From Candidatus Puniceispirillum sp. (GTDB lineage: Bacteria > Pseudomonadota > Alphaproteobacteria > Puniceispirillales > Puniceispirillaceae): 15,431 bases of DNA. Of this stretch, positions 1 through 7,685 are shown piece by piece (within the stretch, counting starts at the first letter, position 1; the number at the start of each line of letters is the position of its first letter). The stretch is from contig JADHOU010000009.1 in assembly GCA_016778825.1 (NCBI GenBank), positions 1 through 15,431 of the forward strand, read 5' to 3'. Below the pieces are notes generated by a model. The model was not told the origin of the DNA. It saw only the letters and a list, made by a program, of their open reading frames with translations, and did no database searches. Position numbers and translations under genes: made by a program.

Positions 1-898
1 GCCCGCCCGCCAGAATAAGCGTTATCCCAATCATAACCATCTGATCCGGCCATTCATCCCAGATCACGACACCCCAGAAAACACCAAACGGAATCGCGAC
101 ATATTCAAATGGCGCAATGACCGATGCCTCGACCGAACGGTAAGCATTGGACGATGCGTAGGACAATAGCAAAACCGAAAAGCTGCAAATCACCAGATAG
201 CCAAGGTTGGTCAAAGACATCAGTGATGGCGCGCGAAGCAGAAAATCAACGGTCGGATTGCCTGATTGATCAACTGGCCAGATCATATTCACAAGCGTGA
301 ACAGCGCGCCAATCGCTAAATAGCAAATATGCTGAACCGCAACCATTCCCGATAGATTGCCAACCGATTTTAGGCGTCTTGTCCATATCTGAAAGGCGGC
401 ATAGCTAAAGGCCGACATCACAACAAACAAGGTTTCGACCTGAAACTGAACCCCGCCGGGCCGAATGATAAACAAAACGCCAGCCATGCCAGCCGATACC
501 GCGGCTAAACGATGAAGGCCGATTTTCTCACCAAGAAATGGCACTGATAGAATCGTAATGATCAATGGTGATACAAAAAAAATGGCGATCACATTTGCCA
601 GCGGCAGCGTCCCTAGTGAAACAAAAAACAGCACCATCGCCAGCACTAGACACATGCTACGGGCGAAAAACAGCCAAAAAATCTTTGCTGGCAGCGCAAA
701 CATTGCCTGAATACTGCGGCTTAAAATGCCAAGCATGATCAGCGTCATCCCTGCCCGCAAAGCAACCAACTGGCCAAGCGAAACATCACCACTCATCAAT
801 TTAATTAATGCGTCATTAAGGGGAATAATTCCCATTGCCAAAGCCAAAACGCCAAGGGCGAAATAGGGCATCGACATTCGATCAGTGATCATTTTCAT
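1..898 (-). CDS. EamA/DMT-family drug/metabolite transporter, partial (C-terminus beyond window)
   Basis: This is an inner-membrane permease of the 10-TM drug/metabolite transporter superfamily. Such proteins usually export metabolites or amino acids, but the substrate cannot be predicted. The reading frame stays open from 898 to the window edge, about 299 codons, so only the last part is missing. The protein is a chain of hydrophobic helices. It includes the typical EamA half-end pattern, an 'FLGEKIG' turn near residue 125 followed by a helix ending 'FIIRPGG'. The second half begins with 'AFSYAAFQIWTRRL'. I chose the ATG at 898 because AAGGA lies nine bases upstream. An in-frame ATG at 949 would add 17 polar residues and has a poorer ribosome site. 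The gene is divergent from the aldehyde dehydrogenase at 1132. A second, different EamA transporter lies at 7686-8606. Confidence 0.88.
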   Translation of the reverse strand, partial: MKMITDRMSMPYFALGVLALAMGIIPLNDALIKLMSGDVSLGQLVALRAGMTLIMLGILSRSIQAMFALPAKIFWLFFARSMCLVLAMVLFFVSLGTLPLANVIAIFFVSPLIITILSVPFLGEKIGLHRLAAVSAGMAGVLFIIRPGGVQFQVETLFVVMSAFSYAAFQIWTRRLKSVGNLSGMVAVQHICYLAIGALFTLVNMIWPVDQSGNPTVDFLLRAPSLMSLTNLGYLVICSFSVLLLSYASSNAYRSVEASVIAPFEYVAIPFGVFWGVVIWDEWPDQMVMIGITLILAGG

Positions 899-1131
899 TC
901 GCTGCCGTCCTTCGCATGACATCGCAAAAATATCAGCGAGCCTTTGCATGATATCCGCATCACCTAAACCCCGCTTATCAGGAAAACACAAGTCATGCAA
1001 ATGATTGCCAAAAAACAGATATACCCAGATCAAGTAAAGGGGTTGTATTCAAACCCTCTTTCGGCCAGTCTGACCCAAGTTAATCAAGCGAATCCTTGCA
1101 GATATTGGCAGCATGAAAGGCGCGAGAAACC
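899..1131. other. Divergent intergenic region
   Basis: This gap separates the outward-facing EamA gene and aldehyde dehydrogenase gene, so it should hold the promoters for both. I see no convincing paired -35/-10 boxes. It holds one imperfect inverted repeat (listed separately) and no credible coding sequence. The open frame starting at 995 continues into the aldehyde dehydrogenase in another frame and has no family resemblance. Confidence 0.5.
1036..1061. promoter_or_regulatory. Imperfect inverted repeat, possible operator or leader hairpin
   Basis: AAAGGGGTT is followed, after a short loop, by AACCCTCTTT. The arms pair except for one bulged base. It lies about 70 bases before the aldehyde dehydrogenase start, a plausible place for a repressor site or an mRNA leader stem. 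It has no T-run, so it is not a terminator. Chance occurrence is quite possible. Confidence 0.25.
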
Positions 1132-2583
1132 ATGTCAGAAACCGGACAGAATTTTATTGCAGGCGCGTGGTGCGATGGGTCAAGCACAATTGCCAATATC
1201 AACCCATCCGACCTTAGCGATCAGATCGGCCATTATGCGCAGGCAGATAGCGCCCAGCTTGACCACGCCTTAGATGCCGCCCAAACCGCCCAGAAAAAAT
1301 GGGCTGCCGCCGGTCTTGAGTCGCGTCAAACCATCTTGATGAATATCGGCAATGAATTGATGGAACGCCGCATCGAACTCGGCACTCTTCTTAGCCGCGA
1401 AGAAGGCAAGCCATTGGCCGAAGGTGTTGGTGAAATCTACCGAGCCGGCCAGTTCTTTACCTATTATGCTGCCGAAGTGCTTCGCCAGATCGGTGACACG
1501 GCCGATAGTGTTCGTGACGGCATTGAAATTGACGTTCGGCGCGAACCGGTTGGGGTTGTTGCCATTATCAGTCCCTGGAATTTCCCAACCGCAACGGCTG
1601 TCTGGAAAATTGCGCCAGCGCTGGCTTTTGGCAATGCGGTCATCTGGAAACCGGCAAATCTGGTTCCGGCTTCGGCTGTTGCCTTAAGCAAAATCATTTC
1701 GCGGCAAGATATTCCGCATGGGCTGTTTAATCTGGTGATGGGACCGGGCGGCAGCATTGGCCAAAAACTTGTCGAATCTCCGGCGATAAACGCGATCAGC
1801 TTCACCGGCTCGTTGGATGTTGGCAAACAGATTGCCATCGCCGCCATTGCCAATCTTACCAAAGTTCAAATGGAAATGGGATCAAAGAACGCGCTTGCCA
1901 TCATGGATGATGGCGATCTTGATCTTGCCGTGGCAACCGCACTTGGCGGCGCGTTTGGCGGGACGGGTCAAAAATGCACCGCCTCGTCACGGCTTGTTGT
2001 GCATGAAGCCATCCATGACGAATTCGCTGACCGGCTTGTTGCCGCAGCATCGGCGATGAAGGTTGGGCATGCCTTGGCTGATGGAACACAAATCGGTCCT
2101 GTGGTTAGCGCCGGACAATTGGCCGAAAACCTGCAATGGATGGAAACAGCCAAACAGGAAGGCAGCGAGGTTCTGTTTGGCGGCGAGACGGTTAGCCGCG
2201 ATCATGATGGTTATTACATGACGCCTGCAGTTATTGGTGGCACGAAAAATGACTGGCGCATCAATCGCGAAGAAATGTTTGCACCAATCGCCTGTATCAT
2301 CAAGGTCGGCTCATACGATGAGGCGCTTGATGTCGTGAATGACACCGATTTTGGCCTAACATCGGGAATCATTACCCGTTCGCTGGCGCGGGCAACGCAT
2401 TTCCGCCGCAATGCGCAAACAGGTGTCGTTACGATTAACCTGCCAACCGCAGGCACTGATTATCATGTGCCATTTGGCGGACGCGGTAAAAGCTCATATG
2501 GCCCGCGTGAACAGGGAAGCTATGCCGCCGAATTCTATACAATCGTAAAAACCAGCTATATTGCCGCTGGCAAGCCGGAATAA
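1132..2583 (+). CDS. NAD(P)-dependent aldehyde dehydrogenase, KGSADH/YcbD-like
   Basis: This 483-residue aldehyde dehydrogenase would oxidise a semialdehyde to the acid. The best family match by eye is the alpha-ketoglutarate-semialdehyde (2,5-dioxovalerate) dehydrogenase group. The C-terminal block at 437-470, with 'LPTAG', 'DYHVPFGGRG' and 'SSYGPREQGSYAAEFYT', is characteristic of that group. Catalytic residues are present: Asn150 in SPWNFP, the general base Glu248 in QMEMGSKN, the nucleophile Cys282 in GQKCT, and Glu381 in EEMFAPI. Lys173 of WKPAN contacts the cofactor. The residue after KPA is Asn rather than the Glu typical of NAD-only enzymes, so NADP use is possible. Ser251 replaces the second Gly of the usual E-L/M-GGK motif. 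The gene is the first of a plus-strand operon, and the M19-like gene follows after four bases. The true substrate is not established by sequence. Confidence 0.92.
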   Translation: MSETGQNFIAGAWCDGSSTIANINPSDLSDQIGHYAQADSAQLDHALDAAQTAQKKWAAAGLESRQTILMNIGNELMERRIELGTLLSREEGKPLAEGVGEIYRAGQFFTYYAAEVLRQIGDTADSVRDGIEIDVRREPVGVVAIISPWNFPTATAVWKIAPALAFGNAVIWKPANLVPASAVALSKIISRQDIPHGLFNLVMGPGGSIGQKLVESPAINAISFTGSLDVGKQIAIAAIANLTKVQMEMGSKNALAIMDDGDLDLAVATALGGAFGGTGQKCTASSRLVVHEAIHDEFADRLVAAASAMKVGHALADGTQIGPVVSAGQLAENLQWMETAKQEGSEVLFGGETVSRDHDGYYMTPAVIGGTKNDWRINREEMFAPIACIIKVGSYDEALDVVNDTDFGLTSGIITRSLARATHFRRNAQTGVVTINLPTAGTDYHVPFGGRGKSSYGPREQGSYAAEFYTIVKTSYIAAGKPE

Positions 2584-2587
2584 TCTG

Positions 2588-3568
2588 ATGCATCTCATCG
2601 ACAATCTTCAATATGCAAATTGGTCAGAAAAGATCTTTCAGCAAATGCGCGAAGGCGGCGTTGATGCGGTTCATGTGACGATTGCCTATCACGAAATGTT
2701 TCGTGAAACCGTTACCAATATCGAACAATGGAATCGCTGGTTTGAAAGCTATCCCGATCTGATTTTTCATGGCACCACTGGCGATGATGTGCGACGTGCC
2801 AAACGCGAAGGCCGAACCGCGATCTTTTTTGGATTTCAAAACCCGTCACCAATTGAGGATGATATTGGGCTTGTTGAAATTTGCCACAGCCTTGGTGTTC
2901 GTTTTATGCAGCTTACCTATAACAACCAATCGCTTCTTGCCACGGGATGTTATGAAGATGAAGATACCGGTATCACACGTATGGGCCGCCAAGTCATCAA
3001 GGAAATGAACCGTGTTGGCATGGTTGTTGACATGAGCCATTCGGCCGAACGATCAACATTGGAAGCCATTGAAATTTCACAACGCCCAATTGCCATTACC
3101 CATGCCAACCCCTATTTCTGGCATCCGGCCAAACGCAATAAATCGGATGATGTGCTTCGCGCGCTTAGCCAATCGGGTGGCATGTTGGGTTTCTCGCTTT
3201 ATCCGCATCATTTAAAGGACAAATCAGATTGCAGTCTGACAAGCTTTTGCCAGATGATTGCCGACACTGCCGATTTGATGGGAATCGACAATATCGGCAT
3301 CGGATCCGACCTTTGTCAGGATCAACCTGACAGTGTGGTTGAGTGGATGCGCGTTGGCAGATGGACAAAAGAAATTGATTATGGCGAAGGATCAGCTTGT
3401 AATGCAGGCTTTCCTCCAATGCCAAGCTGGTTTATAGATAACCGCCATTTCGGGGCGATTGCAGCAGGGTTAAGACAGCAGGGATTTTCCGAAAAAGACA
3501 CAAATGCCGTTATGGGTGAAAACTGGCTTCGGTTTTATGATGAAAGTTTTGGCGCTGAAACGGCCTGA
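2588..3568 (+). CDS. M19 (membrane dipeptidase)-like protein with altered metal site
   Basis: This 326-residue protein is homologous to the renal/membrane dipeptidase family (amidohydrolase TIM barrel). No signal peptide is seen, so it is likely cytosolic. Visible family blocks are 'NRVGMVVDMSH' (141-151), 'PIAITHANP' (167-175), 'IGIGSD' (236-241) and the C-terminal 'MGENWLRF' (309-316). His151 and His172 match the second-zinc histidines of canonical enzymes. The N-terminal His-x-Asp pair is absent ('LIDNLQYANW' at 3-12), and the bridging Glu is Gln84 in 'FGFQN'. It resembles the divergent dipeptidase-like subgroup found near dimethylglycine catabolism genes in Pseudomonas (PA5396 type), which I recall as sharing these changes. 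Classical dipeptidase activity is therefore doubtful. I chose the ATG at 2588, four bases after the upstream stop, over an in-frame TTG at 2561 that overlaps the previous gene. Confidence 0.85.
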   Translation: MHLIDNLQYANWSEKIFQQMREGGVDAVHVTIAYHEMFRETVTNIEQWNRWFESYPDLIFHGTTGDDVRRAKREGRTAIFFGFQNPSPIEDDIGLVEICHSLGVRFMQLTYNNQSLLATGCYEDEDTGITRMGRQVIKEMNRVGMVVDMSHSAERSTLEAIEISQRPIAITHANPYFWHPAKRNKSDDVLRALSQSGGMLGFSLYPHHLKDKSDCSLTSFCQMIADTADLMGIDNIGIGSDLCQDQPDSVVEWMRVGRWTKEIDYGEGSACNAGFPPMPSWFIDNRHFGAIAAGLRQQGFSEKDTNAVMGENWLRFYDESFGAETA

Positions 3569-3607
3569 CTAGGTTTCTTGGTCCCAGCAAGCAAAGTGGT
3601 TTGATTG

Positions 3608-5377
3608 ATGAAAAAACCAAAGATGAAACAAGGTAATCCTGCCGCATCACCGCCGCCAGTGCCATCTGTTGCGCTTCGTCCTGCTAGTCAGGTCATGACC
3701 TTGGCACGGATGGGGTCATTTCATCAAAGCCGTCTTAGCTTTATGCGCGTTTTGTTGCGCCGCCTCAAAGCCGAGAATTGGCAGTTTAAACAAAGCCGGT
3801 GGTTGATTGATGCCAAGGGTGTTGGCGTTGCCACCTATGAGGCCATTGGCCCCGAGCGAAGCTATACATTGGTTGCCTTTGCGCATGATCTGCCAGCCGA
3901 AAAACGCTCAGATCGGGTCATCGCCGAAGCATGGGATGCTACCTTTACCCTCCATGATGGCACCATAAGCGATGCTGATATTGAAAGGCTTAGACAGAAT
4001 GTTCCGCTGCAAGAGGCTGGCCGTATTTCAGATGATGAATTTGTGTTGTCACGGGCAAACCGGTCGATTCGGCTATTTGATTATGTTCGTGATTGCCTTG
4101 CCGCTGGCACCCAGCCCGACCCTGCGACGATCGAGCCAGTTGGTTATTTAATGCGGACAACGGCCGTTTACGGATCAGGAAAATTTGGCGCTGCCGATCG
4201 TGATATCTGGGCAAACCGGCCTGAATTTTTGGGCTCGTTCCAGCCTGAATTGCTAGCCGTCTGGTTAATCCGGTCATTTACCATTGATATTGTCGAACAT
4301 ATGGCTGCGGTAAAAGCGCCAGCAAAGGCGGTCAAGCTTGATCCCGATATTCGCCGCCGCATCGGTGTTGGCAATTCAACCGGTCTTGGCATGGCACCAT
4401 TCTTGATCAACCATCCATCATTGATTCACGCATGGATCAATGCCCGTGAAACCGCGTTGGCACGCGTGCGGGCGCTTGCCACAACCGATCAGCTTGGCCT
4501 CGCCGGTTTTTTGACGATGATTGCCAAAGCTGCCAAAAACACTGATGAATGGACAACCGACAGCCCATATCAACAAGGCAAAACCCAGTCATTGCGGCAT
4601 GATCTTGTCCGACTTGACGCTTTTGTGCGCGGCCTTGACGCTGATATCGACCAACCTTGGGACAGGATCTATCGCTGGGGCGAAGCCAATCTTAGCCTTG
4701 AAGGCCAGGAACAGCTTGTATCGCTTCTGCTTGAAGATCATGGAGACCTGATTGACGATTTGGCAATCGGCATGGCGGCTGATGAGGCAGCGCATTTCCG
4801 AATTGATGGGTCAATGCCCCTATCACGGCTGCGCCAGATGATGGACACCGCCTATTGCTGGACCAAGGGCATTGATTATTCGCAAAGTGATGCGCTGGCG
4901 CGGGTCTGGTATGTGTCTGAAGAAAAGCTTGAGCCGCGGCTTGGTGAACGGTTTGAAGAACCAATCGAGCCTTATGAGCAACCGCTTGCCCCCGGCCGTG
5001 ATGCCGTTCGGGCGATGAAGGCCATTGATCAATGGATCGAAAACCCTGTTAGATCAGGCGACGATAATGTCGCCGTGTTTTTGCTGAAACATCCAGAACA
5101 CCGGCATATTGTTCGCCGTATACAAACCGTTTTTACTCTTCCCTATGCCGAAATTCAGGACAATACGATTTCAGCAGAAATGCAGCCAATTGATTTGCTT
5201 CGCTGTAAATTGTCTTTTTTCGGCGCGTCAAAATTTGACCCGCGTTCGGATCGGTGGTTGCGAATTACAATGTATCAAGGCGCGCCCTTCCCCGATGAGT
5301 TGGCAATGCTAGACCCCGATAGCCTGTTTTATCCACCGCTTCCCAGCATTGGCAGACCGGATCATGAAAGGGCATGA
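3608..5377 (+). CDS. Conserved-looking protein of unknown function, 589 aa
   Basis: I do not recognise a named family. The product is a large, probably soluble protein with no signal peptide or membrane helices. Its proline-rich start (15-21) is likely disordered. Glycine-rich, motif-like stretches occur at 184-198 ('TTAVYGSGKFGAADR') and 253-270 ('GNSTGLGMAPFL', then 'INHP'). These look like conserved active-site or ligand loops but match no standard nucleotide-binding motif. An acidic segment follows at 374-395. The end carries 'CKLSFFGASKFDPRSDRW' (533-550). The ATG at 3608 is preferred to the adjacent TTG at 3605; the ribosome site is weak. The gene is 39 bases downstream of the M19-like gene. 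It overlaps the DUF3726-like gene by ATGA, suggesting coupled translation and perhaps a two-subunit product. Codon use matches its neighbours. Confidence 0.85.
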   Translation: MKKPKMKQGNPAASPPPVPSVALRPASQVMTLARMGSFHQSRLSFMRVLLRRLKAENWQFKQSRWLIDAKGVGVATYEAIGPERSYTLVAFAHDLPAEKRSDRVIAEAWDATFTLHDGTISDADIERLRQNVPLQEAGRISDDEFVLSRANRSIRLFDYVRDCLAAGTQPDPATIEPVGYLMRTTAVYGSGKFGAADRDIWANRPEFLGSFQPELLAVWLIRSFTIDIVEHMAAVKAPAKAVKLDPDIRRRIGVGNSTGLGMAPFLINHPSLIHAWINARETALARVRALATTDQLGLAGFLTMIAKAAKNTDEWTTDSPYQQGKTQSLRHDLVRLDAFVRGLDADIDQPWDRIYRWGEANLSLEGQEQLVSLLLEDHGDLIDDLAIGMAADEAAHFRIDGSMPLSRLRQMMDTAYCWTKGIDYSQSDALARVWYVSEEKLEPRLGERFEEPIEPYEQPLAPGRDAVRAMKAIDQWIENPVRSGDDNVAVFLLKHPEHRHIVRRIQTVFTLPYAEIQDNTISAEMQPIDLLRCKLSFFGASKFDPRSDRWLRITMYQGAPFPDELAMLDPDSLFYPPLPSIGRPDHERA

Positions 5378-6003
5378 GCTGGTCACTTGGTGAAATTGCT
5401 GCCCTAGCCACCAAGGCTGCGCGCGGAAGCGGCATGGATTGGGGACTTGCCGACGAAGCTGGCTACGCCGTGAAATGGCTTCAACGCCGTCAATTGCCCG
5501 GTGTTGCCGCGCTATGTCGCTATCTAAGCTGGCGGCAAGCTGGTGAAATCACCATCTGGCCCGATGATACAGCGCGTGATGGTCATTATTGTCCAATTGC
5601 CACTGGCGCTGCCTATGGGGATGGTGTGTTTGGGGATGATGTGCAATTTGCCCGCGTCCGAACACCGTTATTGCTGATCCCCTTTATCTCGCTTCGCGCC
5701 GCAAACACCCCTGTTTGCCTATCAATGGAAAATGCTGTTTTTGTGCTGACCCAAGACAAACTTGGATTTTCAAAAAATGATACGGCGATTTTAATGGATT
5801 CGTCAGCCTGCCAAATTTACGCCGCATCTGATGATGAACTGCCTGCGATGATCACCATCGCCAATGACGCAATTCCCCGCGTTCCGGTAACAGCATCAGC
5901 CTGCATCACGGTTTTGAACAGCTTTGCCAAAAACACCTATGCACCAGCAACCGAGGCGTCACGCCTTGCCGGAGCTGGTGCTGGGCTGAATGACAATGAT
6001 TAG
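5374..6003 (+). CDS. DUF3726-like protein of unknown function
   Basis: This 209-residue protein starts with 'MSWSLGEIAALATKAARGSG' and continues 'MDWGLADEAGYAVKWL'. That pattern matches my memory of the DUF3726 family, whose function is unknown. The N-terminal third is helical. The middle carries a short beta-rich stretch ('TPLLLIPFISLRA', about 98-110). The C-terminal tail after about 190 is low-complexity Ala/Gly-rich. There is no signal peptide or membrane segment. The start ATG overlaps the stop of the 589-residue gene (ATGA), with AAAGGG just upstream, so translation is probably coupled and the two products may form a complex. It is the last gene of the plus-strand operon, and a convergent aldehyde dehydrogenase ends 60 bases downstream. 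The family name is moderately certain; the role is unknown. Confidence 0.8.
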   Translation: MSWSLGEIAALATKAARGSGMDWGLADEAGYAVKWLQRRQLPGVAALCRYLSWRQAGEITIWPDDTARDGHYCPIATGAAYGDGVFGDDVQFARVRTPLLLIPFISLRAANTPVCLSMENAVFVLTQDKLGFSKNDTAILMDSSACQIYAASDDELPAMITIANDAIPRVPVTASACITVLNSFAKNTYAPATEASRLAGAGAGLNDND

Positions 6004-6062
6004 CCCCGTCACTGTTATAACTGACACAGCTGCATTGGTTTGATCTTCCCCGATAGGCGATC

Positions 6063-7499
6063 CTAGACAATACCACTGATGGTTTTGATTTCGAGAAATT
6101 CTTCAATCCCCCAAAACCCACCTTCACGGCCAACACCTGACTGCTTGTAGCCGCCAAACGGGCTTCCTGCGGCACGCGAAGCACCATTCACCTGGATCAT
6201 ACCAGCGCGCAACCTTGCCGCAACCCGCTTGGCGCGCTCTTTATCACCCGTCTGGATATAGGCCGCCAGCCCATAAGGCGTGTCATTGGCAAGAGCAATG
6301 GCTTCTTCTTCGCTGTCAAACGGCATCAACGCCAGAACAGGGCCAAAAATTTCTTCGCGGATAATCGTCATATCGGCTGTCGCATCGGCAAACACCGTTG
6401 GCTTTACAAACCAGCCGCGATTCATGCCCTCAGGGCGGCCAACGCCACCAGCGACAAGCCTTGCCCCTTCATCAATGCCAGCTTGGATCATGCTTTGCAC
6501 CTTGTTGAATTGTGCTTCAGATACCAAAGGCCCGATGTGATTTCCCGAATTTGACGGCAGATCAACCTTGGTGGCATTGGCTTTGGCGGCAGCGATTTCA
6601 ACGGCCTGATCATAGACGCTTCGCTGAACCAGCATGCGTGTTGCCGCATTACAAGATTGGCCTGTATTATTGAAACAGAAAGCCGCGCCCATGCGAACTG
6701 CCTTTTCGACATCGCAATCATCAAAAACCAGATTTGGCGATTTGCCGCCAAGTTCGAGCGAGACGGTTTTCACTGTATCTGCAGCCGCCTTGCTGATTAA
6801 AATACCAGCGCGTGTTGAGCCGGTAAATGACACAACATCAATATCTGGATGTGATGATAAGATCGTGCCAACACCGGCACCATCGCCATTTACCATGTTA
6901 AACACACCTGCCGGAAAACCAGCCTCATCAATCATTTCGGCAAAAAGAATGCTAGACATTGGGGCAATTTCAGACGGTTTCAGCACCATTGTGCAGCCTG
7001 CCGCCAGCGCCGCGCCAACCTTCAGAACAACCTGATTCATCGGCCAATTCCACGGGGTAATCAACGCGGCAACACCCGCCGCCTCAAAGGCAATATCTTG
7101 GCCTTCGGCACCTTGACGCAATGGCCGTTGAAATTCCATTGTGCCAAGCGCCCGGATAAATGCCTTTAAATGGCTGATGCCTGATCCAGCCTGATCACTG
7201 ACCGCCATATCAATTGGCGCACCCATTTCGGTTGAAATCGTTGCACCCATTTCATCATTACGCGCGATATAGACATCAAGCAATTTTTGCAAATAGCCAG
7301 CACGTTCGGTTGAGCTTGTCGCTGACCAAGCTGGAAAGGCGGCTTTGGCCGCGGCAATCGCCGCCTCGGCATCTTTGGCACCGCCAAGCGTAATTGTGGC
7401 AAACGCATCTTCCGTGGCTGGATTCAAAACAGGAAAGCCATGTCCATCTTGTGATGGCACCCAAGATCCATTGATATAAAATTCGGTTTTATCCAGCAT
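6063..7499 (-). CDS. Aldehyde dehydrogenase family protein (CddD/SSP0762-like)
   Basis: This 478-residue NAD-dependent aldehyde dehydrogenase is complete and intact. Catalytic residues are Asn151 in TPWNWP, Glu249 in LELGGKSP, Cys283 in GQSCN, and Glu383 in REEIFGP. The KPSE motif (174-177) has the Glu that favours NAD over NADP. FTGS (225-228) and SPFGG (446-450) are also present. The run 'WNWPMNQVVLKVGAALAAG' resembles the subgroup containing CddD, which acts on a long-chain aldehyde acid. The substrate here cannot be assigned. The start is well supported by GGAGG four bases before the ATG. It is the last gene of the minus-strand series. It lies 186 bases from the EamA gene, with its own candidate promoter and operator, so it may be transcribed separately. 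It is clearly a different subfamily from the dehydrogenase at 1132. Confidence 0.92.
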   Translation of the reverse strand: MLDKTEFYINGSWVPSQDGHGFPVLNPATEDAFATITLGGAKDAEAAIAAAKAAFPAWSATSSTERAGYLQKLLDVYIARNDEMGATISTEMGAPIDMAVSDQAGSGISHLKAFIRALGTMEFQRPLRQGAEGQDIAFEAAGVAALITPWNWPMNQVVLKVGAALAAGCTMVLKPSEIAPMSSILFAEMIDEAGFPAGVFNMVNGDGAGVGTILSSHPDIDVVSFTGSTRAGILISKAAADTVKTVSLELGGKSPNLVFDDCDVEKAVRMGAAFCFNNTGQSCNAATRMLVQRSVYDQAVEIAAAKANATKVDLPSNSGNHIGPLVSEAQFNKVQSMIQAGIDEGARLVAGGVGRPEGMNRGWFVKPTVFADATADMTIIREEIFGPVLALMPFDSEEEAIALANDTPYGLAAYIQTGDKERAKRVAARLRAGMIQVNGASRAAGSPFGGYKQSGVGREGGFWGIEEFLEIKTISGIV

Positions 7500-7589
7500 A
7501 AAGCCTCCAAAATTATGGTCGTGGCCGCAGCAGCGCAGCCATTGCGTTTTTTCGAAACTGATTTTTTATGCCCAAGGTTTCTTGTGCCT

Positions 7590-7613
7590 AAGCCAGCGCC
7601 GCAAGCCAGCGCC
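7590..7613. repeat. Tandem direct repeat, 11-bp unit
   Basis: AAGCCAGCGCC occurs twice, at 7590-7600 and 7603-7613, separated by GC (13-bp period). It lies in the leader between the candidate promoter and the aldehyde dehydrogenase start. It could be a duplicated binding site or a simple slippage product. Confidence 0.4.
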
Positions 7614-7623
7614 TTATGGCCAA

Positions 7624-7651
7624 ATTGCACCTTGCAAACAACTCTTGTCAA
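7624..7651 (-). promoter_or_regulatory. Candidate sigma-70 promoter for the 6063-7499 aldehyde dehydrogenase
   Basis: On the minus strand, a perfect TTGACA (7651-7646) is followed after 16 bases by TGCAAT (7629-7624), a four-of-six match to the -10 consensus. It would give a leader of about 120 bases. The 186-base gap after the EamA gene makes an independent promoter plausible. The -10 box is weak. Confidence 0.4.
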
Positions 7652-7664
7652 GTTATTGATAACT
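7651..7664. promoter_or_regulatory. Palindrome abutting the -35 box, candidate operator
   Basis: AGTTAT-TG-ATAACT is a perfect 6-bp-arm palindrome that shares one base with the TTGACA hexamer. The position and symmetry suit a dimeric regulator acting on the aldehyde dehydrogenase promoter. No T-run follows on either strand, so it is not a terminator for the EamA gene. No regulator gene is present in the window. Confidence 0.4.
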
Positions 7665-7685
7665 GCATGATATAGACTGATTTGC

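Noticed and set aside
995..1273. Open frame of 92 codons crossing the start of the first aldehyde dehydrogenase
   Set aside because: Most of it overlaps the dehydrogenase in another frame, the composition is not protein-like, and no family resemblance is visible.
6004..6062. Possible bidirectional terminator between the convergent operons
   Set aside because: Only a 4-bp stem (GTCA...TGAC) with a long loop and no T-run on either strand is present, so termination here is not supported.
7424..7651. Minus-strand frame of 75 codons in the gap before the second aldehyde dehydrogenase
   Set aside because: It overlaps the dehydrogenase start in another frame, covers the candidate promoter, and has no recognisable content or ribosome site.
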